The position numbers and the translations under genes are program-made. This document shows, piece by piece, positions 23,844 to 32,397 of a stretch of 64,000 nucleotides of DNA (within the stretch, counting starts at the first letter, position 1; every line of letters begins with the position of its first letter). The stretch spans positions 30,735-94,734 of the forward strand of contig JBOGVS010000006.1 of assembly GCA_050692555.1 (NCBI GenBank). The letters run 5' to 3'. The stretch is from DAITPV01 sp050692555. GTDB taxonomy: Bacteria; Actinomycetota; UBA4738; CALAEC01. The notes under the pieces were generated by a model, which was given only the letters and a program-made list of their open reading frames with translations, made no database searches and was not told the DNA's origin.

Positions 23844-25562
23844 TCACCGATCCTCTTCGACGACCTCGGCCCCGAACTGTGCCCGCAGGAGAGCCTCGGC
23901 GGCCTCGGGTGTAGGTGGCGGTTCGTCGGGCTCCGCCTCCACCACCGCTCCCTCGCGCACGGTGGTCTTGATCTTCGGGGTGATCCCGAACAGGTCCTGG
24001 AGCACCGAGACGACCTCGGTCTGCTTCTCCTGGAGCTTCTTGGCGGCGAAGTCCTTGCCCGGCGGGAGGATGAGGTCCACCACCTGACCGTCGAACGTCC
24101 CCACCGTGGCCAGCGCGGCGTTTGCACCCGCGATCATCTTCCTGCGGTCCTGGAGCGCCTCCACCACCGCCGGCCACGACCGGCGCAGCATCTCCGTGTC
24201 CACCGCTCCCTTGCTGGGTGCCTGCACCTGGGTCGGCGTGGCAGCGGCGCTCGGTGACGCTTCGGTCACAGGAGGTGTTCCCTCCGCGTCCCCTCGCGCC
24301 GCCTCCGAAGCCTCCGGGGGCCGGGCACCTGGGTCGGGAGTGGCGGAGGCGTCGCCGGAGGCAACACCTCTCGTTGCCGGAGGTGGCGCCGACGCCGCCT
24401 CCACGGTGCCCAGACCGGCGAGGCGTTCCAGGCGTTCGAGGCGGGCCAGCATCGCGGCCGGTTGGGGATCGGTCTCCGGGAGGGCCGCCCGGACCAGAGC
24501 CAGCTCGATGGTCAGGCGCGGAGAGGTGGACCACCGCATGTCGGTCTGGGCCTGCAGGAGCAGCGTGAGGATCCGGTCCAGCTCAACCGCGGAGAACTTG
24601 CCGGCCTGGGCCACCAGCCGGGGCTGCGACTCCTGAGGGACGTCGAGGATGGCCGGATCCTCCGGGGAAGACAGGGCCAACAGCAGGTTGCGGAAGTGGG
24701 TGGTGACCTGGGTGGTGAAGTGGCGAAGGTCGTGGCCGGCCTCCACGAGGTCGTTGACGATGCGGAACACCTCCCGGGCGTCGCCGACCGCCACGGCGTC
24801 TCCCAGGCTGAACTGCACGTCGAGCTCCGGCGTGCCGATCAGCCGGAGCACGACCTCCTCGGTGATCTGGCCGCCACCCAGGACCGAGGCCTGGTCCAGC
24901 AGCGACAGCGCGTCCCGGACCGAGCCCTCGGACTCCCGGGCGATGGTCTCCGCCGCGTCGGGGAGGACCTGCATGGACTCGGCCGCCGCCACCTTGGCCA
25001 GGTGCTGGGCGATGATCTCCGCGGGTACCCGGCGGAACTCGAACTTCTGGGTTCGTCCCACGATCGTGGGGGGCATCTTGTGCGGCTCCGTGGTGCACAG
25101 CACGAACCTCACGCCGGGGGGCGGCTCCTCGAACACCTTCAGCAACGCATCGAAGGCTTCCCGGCTCAGCCGCTGGGCCTCGTCGATGATGTATACCTTC
25201 TCCCGGCCCTGCGCCGGGGCGGTGGGCGCCCGCTCCCGCAGCTCCCGGGCATCGTCCACGCCCCCGTGGGAGGCGGCGTCGATCTCCACCACGTCGAGGT
25301 GCGAACCGCCTTCGATCCGCCGACACTGCTCGCAGGTGCCGCACGGCTCGGTGGTGGGTCCCCGTTCGCAGTTGACCATCTTGGCCAGGATCCGAGCCGA
25401 TGAAGTCTTGCCGGTCCCCCGAGGCCCGGAGAACAGGAACGCGTGGGCCAGACGCCCCTCTCGGACGGCCCCGGCCAGGGCCCGGACCACGTGCTCCTGC
25501 CCCAGCACCTGGTCGGGCGCCTGGGGGCGGTACTTGCGGTAAAGCGAGCGGTATTCGTCCAC
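23844..25562 (-). CDS. dnaX: DNA polymerase III subunit gamma/tau
   Basis: DnaX is the clamp-loader ATPase. The 572 residues start at GTG 25562 (VDEYRSLYRKYRPQAPDQVL), with Walker A GPRGTGKTSSA, a zinc-binding Cys set (VNCERG, EPCGTCEQC), the Walker B-type DEAQ, and SRC region SVRDALSLLDQAS. After domain III comes a low-complexity Ala/Pro-rich linker (residues ~390-450) and a C-terminal domain ending EVVEEDR. No programmed frameshift slippery site stands out. It lies just downstream of the SRP RNA gene on the same strand (28 bases) and is coupled to recR. Confidence 0.96.
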   Translation of the reverse strand: MDEYRSLYRKYRPQAPDQVLGQEHVVRALAGAVREGRLAHAFLFSGPRGTGKTSSARILAKMVNCERGPTTEPCGTCEQCRRIEGGSHLDVVEIDAASHGGVDDARELRERAPTAPAQGREKVYIIDEAQRLSREAFDALLKVFEEPPPGVRFVLCTTEPHKMPPTIVGRTQKFEFRRVPAEIIAQHLAKVAAAESMQVLPDAAETIARESEGSVRDALSLLDQASVLGGGQITEEVVLRLIGTPELDVQFSLGDAVAVGDAREVFRIVNDLVEAGHDLRHFTTQVTTHFRNLLLALSSPEDPAILDVPQESQPRLVAQAGKFSAVELDRILTLLLQAQTDMRWSTSPRLTIELALVRAALPETDPQPAAMLARLERLERLAGLGTVEAASAPPPATRGVASGDASATPDPGARPPEASEAARGDAEGTPPVTEASPSAAATPTQVQAPSKGAVDTEMLRRSWPAVVEALQDRRKMIAGANAALATVGTFDGQVVDLILPPGKDFAAKKLQEKQTEVVSVLQDLFGITPKIKTTVREGAVVEAEPDEPPPTPEAAEALLRAQFGAEVVEEDR

Positions 25563-25590
25563 CCTTCGACCTTTCTGGGAAGGTCCTATA

Positions 25591-25867
25591 GGTGACCGTG
25601 CGGTCCGCCCTCGACCTCGGGCAACCCTGACGCTACCCGAGCCGGTGGCTCCGGCCAGGCGTCCCCGCGGCACCCGCCGGGGTCCGCTTACCGCTGCTCC
25701 CTTCCGGGCCTGACGGGGTTCACGTCTCGGCGTCGCGCGGGACCCGGCCCTCATCGCTCCGCGCCCGGGGCGGCTCCGAACCGTCCGGACCTCAGGCGGA
25801 TGTTCGGCCCCGCTAGAGCGGATTGCGGGTACAGGGCACCGCTAGCTCCCCGCCTAGCACGGTCACC
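25591..25867 (-). ncRNA. ffs: Signal recognition particle RNA, large bacterial type
   Basis: The minus strand carries both SRP RNA domains. The S domain has the conserved core GTCAGGCCCGGAAGGGAGCA (Ffh-binding GGAA tetraloop stem) near 25703-25722. The Alu domain at the 5' side has GTGCTAGGCGGGGAGCTAGC and GGTGCCCTGTACCCGCAATC, as in the Bacillus scRNA. The ends close on each other: 5' GGTGACCGTGC (25867 down) pairs with 3' GCACGGTCACC (25601-25591). This gives about 277 nt. A TATACT box lies 7 bases before the 5' end. dnaX follows immediately. Confidence 0.9.
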
Positions 25868-25874
25868 GAAGGCC

Positions 25875-25880
25875 AGTATA
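25875..25880 (-). promoter_or_regulatory. -10 box (TATACT) of the SRP RNA gene
   Basis: TATACT on the minus strand, 7 bases before the inferred RNA 5' end at 25867. The -35 is not clear. Confidence 0.6.
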
Positions 25881-25982
25881 GCCCCGGGGTCCGACACCGA
25901 TTCGGGGCCCCGTCTGGAAGCCCTGCGACCGACGACCACCGTCCTCCCGACCCGTGCGTAGGTCGTAGGAGTGTCGAGTCTC

Positions 25983-26000
25983 TATAGCCAACTGGCTATA
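25983..26000. promoter_or_regulatory. 18-bp palindromic operator-like site, copy 2
   Basis: TATAGCCAACTGGCTATA, identical in all 18 bases to the site at 3267-3284, here 82 bases before the ATG of the CocE-type hydrolase gene. Both copies lie on the promoter side of their genes. Confidence 0.6.
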
Positions 26001-26082
26001 GAGAGCACAGCGTCCCGCGCGGCCTACCAGGGGTACGTCGTTCCAGAAGGAATTCCCCTGGCCACGGCGAAATTACTCCTCG

Positions 26083-27870
26083 ATGCCTTCGATCGTCCGT
26101 TCCTCGTTGCCTGCTCGGATCCTCCTCCCGGCCCTGGTGGCCGCGGGCCTGGCCGCGCTCCCCGCAGCCCCCGCCACCGCGGCGACCGTGGTCACCGAGA
26201 TCTACCACGTCCCCTCCGTGGACGGCTCATCGATCCGCGTGGAGGTCACCCGGGACCCGGACTTCGCCAAGGTCCCGGTGATCCTGACCTACTCGCCATA
26301 CAACACCCTCTCCGAGCCCTCCCCCAGCGACGACACCTACGCCGCCCGATACGTGCCCCTCGGATACGCCAGAGCCGTGGCCGACCTCCTGGGCACCAGG
26401 GGATCCACCGGGTGCTGGGACTACGGCGGCGCCAAGGAGCAGCAGTCCGGGGTGGACGTGGTGAAGTTCCTGGCCCACCAGCCGTGGTCGAACGGACGGG
26501 TGGCCATGGTCGGCGGATCCTACGAGGGGACCACCGCCACCATGGTGGCCGCCAGAGGCCGCAACGTCCCCGAGCTCAAGGCCATCGTGCCGATCGCGGC
26601 CATCAGCCACTGGTACGGGTACGCGTACAACCACGGCGTCCGGTTCTTCCTGAACTCGAACAACCCCACCGACGAGGGGTTCGACACCCCGCTGGCATTC
26701 GACTACGGCTTCAACCGCACCGTGGCCCCCGACCCCGACGATCCCAACTTCGTGGCCACCCTCCAGGGGAGGTTCGGACCGTGCGAGTTCGAGTCCGTGG
26801 AGCACACCCAGGAGGGGTACAGCCGCCAGCCGGACTACGACGCGTTCTGGAGAGAGCGCTCCTACCGCAAGGACGCCGAGAAGTTCAAGGCCGCCGTGCT
26901 CCTGGCCCACGGGTGGCAGGACTACAACGTCAAGCAGGAAGAGACCATCGCCCTGTGGAAGGGGCTTCGGCTCGACAACCTGGGGACCGCCAGGCGGGAG
27001 GGCGTGCCGTTCAAGGTCATGTACCTGACCCAGGGCACCCATTCCGGGGGGACCTCGGGAGCGGAGTGGCAGCCCCTCCTGGACGCCTTCCTGGCCCACA
27101 CGCTGCACGGGGTGGACAACGGGGTCGACGACCGGCGGGTCTCGGTGATCACCCGGGGCCGGACGGTGGACGGCGCCGGCGCCTACGTCACGCTGCCGCC
27201 GCGGACGGACGCGAACTTCCCGCCCCCGGGTACGAACAAGCTGGCCCTCCACCTCCACCGGGGCTTCGACCAGGACATACCCGGCGTGGTCGTACCTCCA
27301 CCGGGAACCGGGGAGACGGGAACCCTGGAGACCAAGAAGGCAGACGACGGCTTCTTTACCTACGTGGACACCGGCGCGTCCACCGAGGAGACCTCACTCC
27401 GCGACCCACTGAACGAGCCGGGCCACGGCTACTACTCCCTGTTCTACCAGTCCGGCCCGCTCACCCGGGACGTGCGGCTGGTGGGCTCGGCCGTGCTCGA
27501 CGCCTGGGCCCGGACCCAGCAGCCCGGCCAGCACCTCACGCCGCTGCTGGTCGACGTTCTGCCGAACGGGCAGCTGCGGCTGGTGGAGCGAGGCTTCCTG
27601 AACCTCGACTACCGGGACGGCCTGGAGAAGGCCAAGCCGCTGGCGTCCGGCGAGTGGGGCCACGGCAAGGTCGAGTTCCTCCCCCAGGACTTCACGTTCC
27701 CCGCCGGCCACCGCATCGGGCTCATCGTCCAGAGCTCCAACACGGTGTGGGCGGTGCCCGGCGCCGCCGGCACGGTGAACATCTCCCACACCAGGATCCC
27801 GAACACCCCGGCGCAGGGCACCAAGCTGGTCCTCCCGGTGCACGGGGGGACCTCAGGCCTGTTCGCGTAA
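26083..27870 (+). CDS. Secreted CocE/NonD (S15-type) hydrolase, copy 1
   Basis: A 595-residue alpha/beta hydrolase of the X-Pro dipeptidyl-peptidase/cocaine esterase family. A signal peptide (ARILLPALVAAGLAALPAAP) precedes the catalytic domain with nucleophile GGSYEG, preceded by the oxyanion-side DLLGTRGSTGCWDYGG and the QQSGVDVVKFLAHQPWSNGR block. A C-terminal jelly-roll (PAGHRIGLIVQSSNTVWAVP) follows, typical of S15. It likely hydrolyses peptide or ester bonds outside the cytoplasm; the substrate is unknown. ATG 26083 is used because the signal peptide follows directly. An 18-bp palindrome lies upstream. A paralogue is at 30532. The stop is 2 bases from the convergent tRNA-Ser gene. Confidence 0.88.
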   Translation: MPSIVRSSLPARILLPALVAAGLAALPAAPATAATVVTEIYHVPSVDGSSIRVEVTRDPDFAKVPVILTYSPYNTLSEPSPSDDTYAARYVPLGYARAVADLLGTRGSTGCWDYGGAKEQQSGVDVVKFLAHQPWSNGRVAMVGGSYEGTTATMVAARGRNVPELKAIVPIAAISHWYGYAYNHGVRFFLNSNNPTDEGFDTPLAFDYGFNRTVAPDPDDPNFVATLQGRFGPCEFESVEHTQEGYSRQPDYDAFWRERSYRKDAEKFKAAVLLAHGWQDYNVKQEETIALWKGLRLDNLGTARREGVPFKVMYLTQGTHSGGTSGAEWQPLLDAFLAHTLHGVDNGVDDRRVSVITRGRTVDGAGAYVTLPPRTDANFPPPGTNKLALHLHRGFDQDIPGVVVPPPGTGETGTLETKKADDGFFTYVDTGASTEETSLRDPLNEPGHGYYSLFYQSGPLTRDVRLVGSAVLDAWARTQQPGQHLTPLLVDVLPNGQLRLVERGFLNLDYRDGLEKAKPLASGEWGHGKVEFLPQDFTFPAGHRIGLIVQSSNTVWAVPGAAGTVNISHTRIPNTPAQGTKLVLPVHGGTSGLFA

Positions 27871-27872
27871 AG

Positions 27873-27961
27873 CGGAGGCAGAAGGATTTGAACCTTCGAG
27901 GCGGGTTCCCCCGCCTACGCGCTCTCCAGGCGCGCCCGTTCGGCCGCTCCGGCATGCCTCC
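27873..27961 (-). tRNA. tRNA-Ser (anticodon GGA)
   Basis: An 89-nt class II tRNA. The acceptor GGAGGCA pairs with TGCCTCC; the anticodon stem CGCGC/GCGCG has loop CTGGAGA (GGA); a long variable arm GGCGGGGGAACCCGCC follows; the T loop is TTCAAAT; the discriminator is G. CCA is not encoded. It reads UCC/UCU codons. Confidence 0.96.
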
Positions 27962-27965
27962 TGAG

Positions 27966-28054
27966 CGGAGGCGGTGCGATTTGAACGCACGAGAGGCCTT
28001 TCGACCCCTAACCGCTTTCGAGGCGGTCCCGTTCGGCCGCTCCGGCACGCCTCC
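27966..28054 (-). tRNA. tRNA-Ser (anticodon CGA), overlapping the tadA 3' end
   Basis: An 89-nt class II tRNA. The acceptor GGAGGCG pairs with CGCCTCC; the anticodon stem ACCGC/GCGGT has loop CTCGAAA (CGA); the variable arm and TTCAAAT T loop are present; the discriminator is G. It lies 4 bases upstream of the GGA tRNA on the same strand. Its first 47 bases also encode the last residues and stop codon of the tadA frame. Confidence 0.96.
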
Positions 28055-28544
28055 GATCAGATTCTAGCAACGGGCCACCGCCGCGCCTTTGAGCGAAGAA
28101 ATCCCTCAGCAGGGCGCCGGCTTCCTCGGCCCGGACCCCGGAGGTGACCTTCAGCCGGTGATTGAGGCGGGGATCGCGAACGATGTCCCCCAGCGAGCCG
28201 GCGAACCCGGCCTTGGGGTCGGCGGCGCCGTAGACCAGCCGGTCTACACGGGCCAGCACCAGGGCTCCCGCGCACATCGGACAGGGCTCCAGGGTCACGT
28301 AGGCCGTGCAACCCTCCAACCGCCAGGTCCCCAGCCGCTCGGCCGCCGCCCGGAGAGCCAGGATCTCCGCGTGCGCGGTGGGGTCCCCCCGGCGCTCTCG
28401 CTCGTTTCCCGCACCGGCCAGGACCTCTTCCCCTCGAGTGATCACCGCCCCGATGGGCACGTCGCCCCACGACAGACAGGCCCGGGCCTGTTCCAGGGCC
28501 CGCCCCATGGCCCGCTCGTCAGCTTCGGTCGGCTCGGTCGTCAT
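28008..28544 (-). CDS. tadA: tRNA adenosine(34) deaminase TadA
   Basis: TadA converts A34 to inosine in tRNA-Arg(ACG). The zinc-deaminase motifs are complete: TAHAEILAL (HAE, catalytic Glu) and LEPCPMCAGAL (PCxxC). ATG 28544 is preceded by GGAAAG at about 6 bases. The 178-residue frame is longer than usual; the natural fold ends near ALLRDFFAQRR, and the last 15 residues (RRRAGAAERDRLESG) and TAG stop are encoded inside the tRNA-Ser(CGA) gene. If both are on one transcript, RNase P cutting at the tRNA 5' end would remove the stop codon. Function is firm; the C-terminal tail is an oddity. Confidence 0.94.
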   Translation of the reverse strand: MTTEPTEADERAMGRALEQARACLSWGDVPIGAVITRGEEVLAGAGNERERRGDPTAHAEILALRAAAERLGTWRLEGCTAYVTLEPCPMCAGALVLARVDRLVYGAADPKAGFAGSLGDIVRDPRLNHRLKVTSGVRAEEAGALLRDFFAQRRGGGPLLESDRRRAGAAERDRLESG

Positions 28545-28558
28545 CGTGGCTTTCCAGG

Positions 28559-28583
28559 TGCCAGAATCACATCACGTCTGGCA
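28559..28583. promoter_or_regulatory. Inverted repeat between tadA and the histidine kinase gene
   Basis: TGCCAGA (28559-28565) and TCTGGCA (28577-28583) form a perfect 7-bp inverted repeat with an 11-base spacer in the 86-base divergent gap. It could be an operator for either gene. Confidence 0.4.
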
Positions 28584-28630
28584 TCTCTAAGGGGAGAGAC
28601 CCGCTGGGCCGAGAACTCCCTGGGAGCGAA

Positions 28631-30442
28631 GTGGACCGAACCGATCACGCGCTGACCGCCTTCCGGATCCGCACGGTCCGGATCGGCGTGTGGGCCACCC
28701 TGGCCGTCCTGGTGGCCCTGCTGGCGTACGTCATCGTCCCCGGAAAGGACGACATCCGGGTGGGCCCGGCGCTGGCGCTCCTGGGCATCGGGGCCGCAGG
28801 CGCGCTCGTTGCCGCGGTCCTGCCCTGGCGGCGGCTGTTCGACCGGGGCCTGGGCCTGCCGTTCATGTACGGCTGGTCGGTCCTGGACATCACCCTCATC
28901 ACTCTGCTCATCAGCGTGACCGGCGAGTCCCACATGGAGGTGTTCCTCCTCTACGCCTTCACCTCCATCTTCGCCACCTCCTACCCGATCCGGGGCCAGG
29001 TGGGGCTCCTGGCGTTCACCATCGCCTCGTACCTGGTGCTTCTTGGGCTGATGGGGTGGCCGATCGAGACGCCGGACGTCGTGGCCCGGCTCGGGCTCCT
29101 GTGCGTGTTCGCGTTCATGGGCATGTTCCTGTCCCGGGAGCTGATGAAGGGGATGACGTCGGAGGAAGAGGAGCGGACGGAGTCCGACCTGCGCGCCAAC
29201 CTCCTGGCATCGGTGGGCAGGGCGGCCCGCCGGGTGAGCACCCTCGAGACCGAGCGGGTCCTGCAAGAGGTGGTGGACAGCACCGCGGCCCTGGGCTTCG
29301 ACGCGGCGAGCCTGGCCATGTACGACGATCAGGAAGCCACGTTCCGGATCGCCTACGCCCAGGGACTCCCCAAGGAATACGTCGACTCCGTGCACCCCAC
29401 GTCCATCGGCATGGCCGGAATCGTGCTCTCGGAACGACGGACGGTGACGGTCACCGATTACGCCAGCCACCCGAAGGCCGTCCCCGTCCTGGTGCACGCG
29501 GGATACGAATCCGTGGTGGGGACCCCGGTGTGGGTCCAGGGACGTCTGGCGGCGGCCCTGGTCGGGGCCAGCCGCTCGCGCGTGCCGATCACCTCGCAGG
29601 ACGTGGAGGCCATCGAGCTCATGGCCATGCTGGCCGGCCGGGCCCTGGAGAACGCCCGGCGATTCGAGGACGAGCGCCGCACCGTCGAGCGCCTGGGTGA
29701 GCTCGACCAGCTGAAGAGCGACTTCCTGTCGAACGTTTCACACGAGTTGCGGACGCCGCTGACCGCCATCGAGGGGATCGGGCTCACCCTGGAGCAACAG
29801 TGGGACTCCCTGGGAGACACCGTGCGCCGGGAGCTGCTGAACAGGCTGAACGCCAACGCCCGCACCCTGCACGGGATCATCACCACGCTGCTGGACTTCT
29901 CGAGGATCGACGCGGGGCGGATGGACGTCCATCTCGAGCCCGTCCCGCTCCGGCCTCACGTCGACGCGGTGGTTGGCCGTCTCCACGGGCTGCTGGCCTC
30001 CCACCAGGTCACCGTCGATGTGCCCGGTGAAGTGCTGGTCCTGGCGGACCCCATGCTGCTCGACCGGGTGGTCGAGAACCTCCTGTCGAACGCGGTGAAG
30101 TACACCCCGCAGGGGACCGGCATCGAGGTCACCGCCCGGGTGGAGCATTCGGAGGTGGCCGTGGCCGTCAGCGACAGCGGACCGGGGATCCCCCAGGACG
30201 ACCTCCGGAACCTGGGCGACCGGTTCTACCGGGGAGGCGACCCCAACACCCGGCGGACCCGGGGGACCGGACTGGGGCTGGCCCTGGTCAAGGAGATCCT
30301 GGGGCTCCACCAGACCCGCCTGGAGATCACCAGCCGGGTGGGCCAGGGGTCGACGTTCAGCTTCCGGCTCCCCGTGGCTCTGCCCCAACCGCCCCAGCCG
30401 GCCCGCGACCCGCAGGCCCCGGCGCCCACCACCCCTCGGTAG
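28631..30442 (+). CDS. Membrane sensor histidine kinase with GAF domain
   Basis: A 603-residue hybrid-free kinase. About five membrane helices fill residues 18-175, followed by a GAF domain (~190-345: TERVLQEVVDSTAALGFDAA...TSQDVEAIELMAMLAGRALE). The HisKA H-box is FLSNVSHELRTPLTAIEG. The HATPase domain has N box VVENLLSNAVKYT, G1 DSGPGIP and G2 GTGLGLALVKEI. A Pro-rich tail follows. GTG 28631 gives a short cytoplasmic start; the ribosome site is weak. No response regulator is adjacent, so this is an orphan kinase; the signal may be membrane-derived or a small ligand of GAF (inference). Confidence 0.9.
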   Translation: MDRTDHALTAFRIRTVRIGVWATLAVLVALLAYVIVPGKDDIRVGPALALLGIGAAGALVAAVLPWRRLFDRGLGLPFMYGWSVLDITLITLLISVTGESHMEVFLLYAFTSIFATSYPIRGQVGLLAFTIASYLVLLGLMGWPIETPDVVARLGLLCVFAFMGMFLSRELMKGMTSEEEERTESDLRANLLASVGRAARRVSTLETERVLQEVVDSTAALGFDAASLAMYDDQEATFRIAYAQGLPKEYVDSVHPTSIGMAGIVLSERRTVTVTDYASHPKAVPVLVHAGYESVVGTPVWVQGRLAAALVGASRSRVPITSQDVEAIELMAMLAGRALENARRFEDERRTVERLGELDQLKSDFLSNVSHELRTPLTAIEGIGLTLEQQWDSLGDTVRRELLNRLNANARTLHGIITTLLDFSRIDAGRMDVHLEPVPLRPHVDAVVGRLHGLLASHQVTVDVPGEVLVLADPMLLDRVVENLLSNAVKYTPQGTGIEVTARVEHSEVAVAVSDSGPGIPQDDLRNLGDRFYRGGDPNTRRTRGTGLGLALVKEILGLHQTRLEITSRVGQGSTFSFRLPVALPQPPQPARDPQAPAPTTPR

Positions 30443-30531
30443 CCCGAGAAGGAACCAAGCCCGCCGGCGTCGAACTCTGGTCCCTGGCGGCCCATCGTCG
30501 GCGCGCCCCCACCCGGACCCGGAGGAGCAAC

Positions 30532-32394
30532 ATGCGAGCTGGCCACCTGCGTCGAACCGTCCCGGCAGCCGTCGTCCTGGCGGTGATCGGAACGCTGCTG
30601 TTCCTGGTCCCCCGGCCGGCCCAGGCCGCCCCCAACGGCTACGTGGAGATGAGCGACGGCACCCTCATCGCCATCAACGTCCGGATGCCGGACACGTTCG
30701 TGGAGGGCCAACGGTACCCCACGATCTTCGAGATGAGCGGGTACGACGGCGGCTCGGCCACCGGCCAGACACTGACCGGAGACGTGGCCGACGCGTTCGG
30801 GTACGAGGGCGAGGTTCCCCTCCGCGAAGACAGCCGGCAGCTCACCAAGTACTTCAACGAGCACTACGTGACCCTCCACGCCTCGGTCCGGGGGACGGGG
30901 TGCTCCGGGGGTGAGTTCGACCTGTTCAGCTGGCGCAGCGCCCTGGACGGGCGCGAGGTCATCGAGTGGATCGCCCAGCAGCCGTGGTCCAACGGCGACG
31001 TGGGCATCATGGGGCACTCCTACAGCGGGATGACCGGGTTCATGGTGGCCGCCACCCAGCCTCCCCACCTCACCGCGGTCACCGTGTCCGGCCTGATCGA
31101 CGACCTGTACCGGGGGATCACCTACCCCGGCGGCGTGAGCAACGGCGGGTTCCCGCCCCTGTGGACCCTGGGCGTGCGCACCGTCTACGACGTGGGCGGC
31201 GGAACCGCCCCGGGGATCGTCCGGACCCAGGACCCGGTGTGCATCCAGAACCTGGCCACCCACCGGCGAACGATCGTCAACGACCCCGTCCTCCAGGGCG
31301 TGGTCGGGGATACGGACAATGACTGGTGGCGAGCCCGGTCGCAGATCACCTACGCCCACCTGATCAACGTGCCCATCCACATCGCCGGTGCATACCAGGA
31401 TGAACAGACCGGCCCGCGATTCCCCCATCTGTGGGAGGCCATCCAGGGAGTACCCAAGCGGCTGCTGCTGACCAACGGTGACCACGGGACCCAGCAGAGC
31501 GACTACGTGATGGCCGACCGGGTGGCGTGGATGGATCACTGGATCCGCGACGTCAACGCCGGGTTCGGGGGGCTCCGGCAAGACCGGACCTCGGTCCGAA
31601 CCCTGTTGGAGCTGCACGAGGGGGAGGACGGCCCGGTTCCCAGCGCGATCGTGGACCGGCGACTGTTCCCCCTGGAGAGGACCCGGTGGACCGACTACTA
31701 CCTGCGGGAGGGCGGCGGCCTGAGCACCACCACCCCGGGCGCTGACGAGGGATCGGCCTCTTACCTCTCCGGCAGCCCCCGCCAGTCGTGGTCGTACCAG
31801 GCGGGACCGACGGCCGGATCGGAGCTCACCACTCCCTCGGGGCCCGATGAGCTCACCTTCACCAGCGAGCCGGTGACCTCACCGACGGCCATCATCGGTC
31901 CCATCACCGCCACGCTGTTCATGTCAAGCACCTCGCCGGACACCGAGATGTTCGTGCAGCTCATCGACGAGGGCCCGGACGGGAGCCACACGTACCTCCA
32001 GCGAGGACTCCTCAAGGCCAGCCACCGGGCCATCGACCCGGGGCTCAGCGACTTCGTGCAGTACGGGGACCGGACGATCATGTACCGGCCGTTCCGCCCC
32101 CACACCAACCCCACGTTCATCACCCCGGGCCAGGTCTACGAGTACCTGGTCGAGGTGTTCCCGGTGGGCCACGTGTTCCGGCCGGGACACCGGATCGTGG
32201 TGAAGATCCACACCCCACCGGCGGTGGACAGCTTCTACGCGTACGTGCCCCGGCGGATCCCGGGGCAGAACACCGTGCTCCACGACGCCGCACACCCCTC
32301 GCGGATCATGCTCCCGGTGGTTTCGCTCAAGGGCGTGGACCTGGGTCCGGAGCTGGCCTGCGGCCAGCAGCTCCAGGTTCGGTGCATCCCGTAG
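30532..32394 (+). CDS. Secreted CocE/NonD (S15-type) hydrolase, copy 2
   Basis: A 620-residue paralogue of the product at 26083. It has a strong ribosome site (GGAGGAGCAAC before ATG). The signal peptide (AAVVLAVIGTLLFLVPRPAQA) is followed by HASVRGTGCSGGEFDLFS, the EVIEWIAQQPWSNGDVG block, nucleophile GHSYSG, and a C-terminal jelly-roll (FRPGHRIVVKIHTPPAVDS). Probable extracellular peptidase/esterase; substrate unknown. It lacks the 18-bp palindrome seen before copy 1. It is convergent with the sigma-factor gene, 3 bases between stops. Confidence 0.9.
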   Translation: MRAGHLRRTVPAAVVLAVIGTLLFLVPRPAQAAPNGYVEMSDGTLIAINVRMPDTFVEGQRYPTIFEMSGYDGGSATGQTLTGDVADAFGYEGEVPLREDSRQLTKYFNEHYVTLHASVRGTGCSGGEFDLFSWRSALDGREVIEWIAQQPWSNGDVGIMGHSYSGMTGFMVAATQPPHLTAVTVSGLIDDLYRGITYPGGVSNGGFPPLWTLGVRTVYDVGGGTAPGIVRTQDPVCIQNLATHRRTIVNDPVLQGVVGDTDNDWWRARSQITYAHLINVPIHIAGAYQDEQTGPRFPHLWEAIQGVPKRLLLTNGDHGTQQSDYVMADRVAWMDHWIRDVNAGFGGLRQDRTSVRTLLELHEGEDGPVPSAIVDRRLFPLERTRWTDYYLREGGGLSTTTPGADEGSASYLSGSPRQSWSYQAGPTAGSELTTPSGPDELTFTSEPVTSPTAIIGPITATLFMSSTSPDTEMFVQLIDEGPDGSHTYLQRGLLKASHRAIDPGLSDFVQYGDRTIMYRPFRPHTNPTFITPGQVYEYLVEVFPVGHVFRPGHRIVVKIHTPPAVDSFYAYVPRRIPGQNTVLHDAAHPSRIMLPVVSLKGVDLGPELACGQQLQVRCIP

Positions 32395-32397
32395 CGG

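Noticed and set aside
25653..25749. Small 4.5S-type SRP RNA of about 97 nt
   Set aside because: A GGCCGGG/CCTGGCC pairing would close a short form, but the clear Alu-domain sequence and the matching ends at 25867 and 25591 support the long form.
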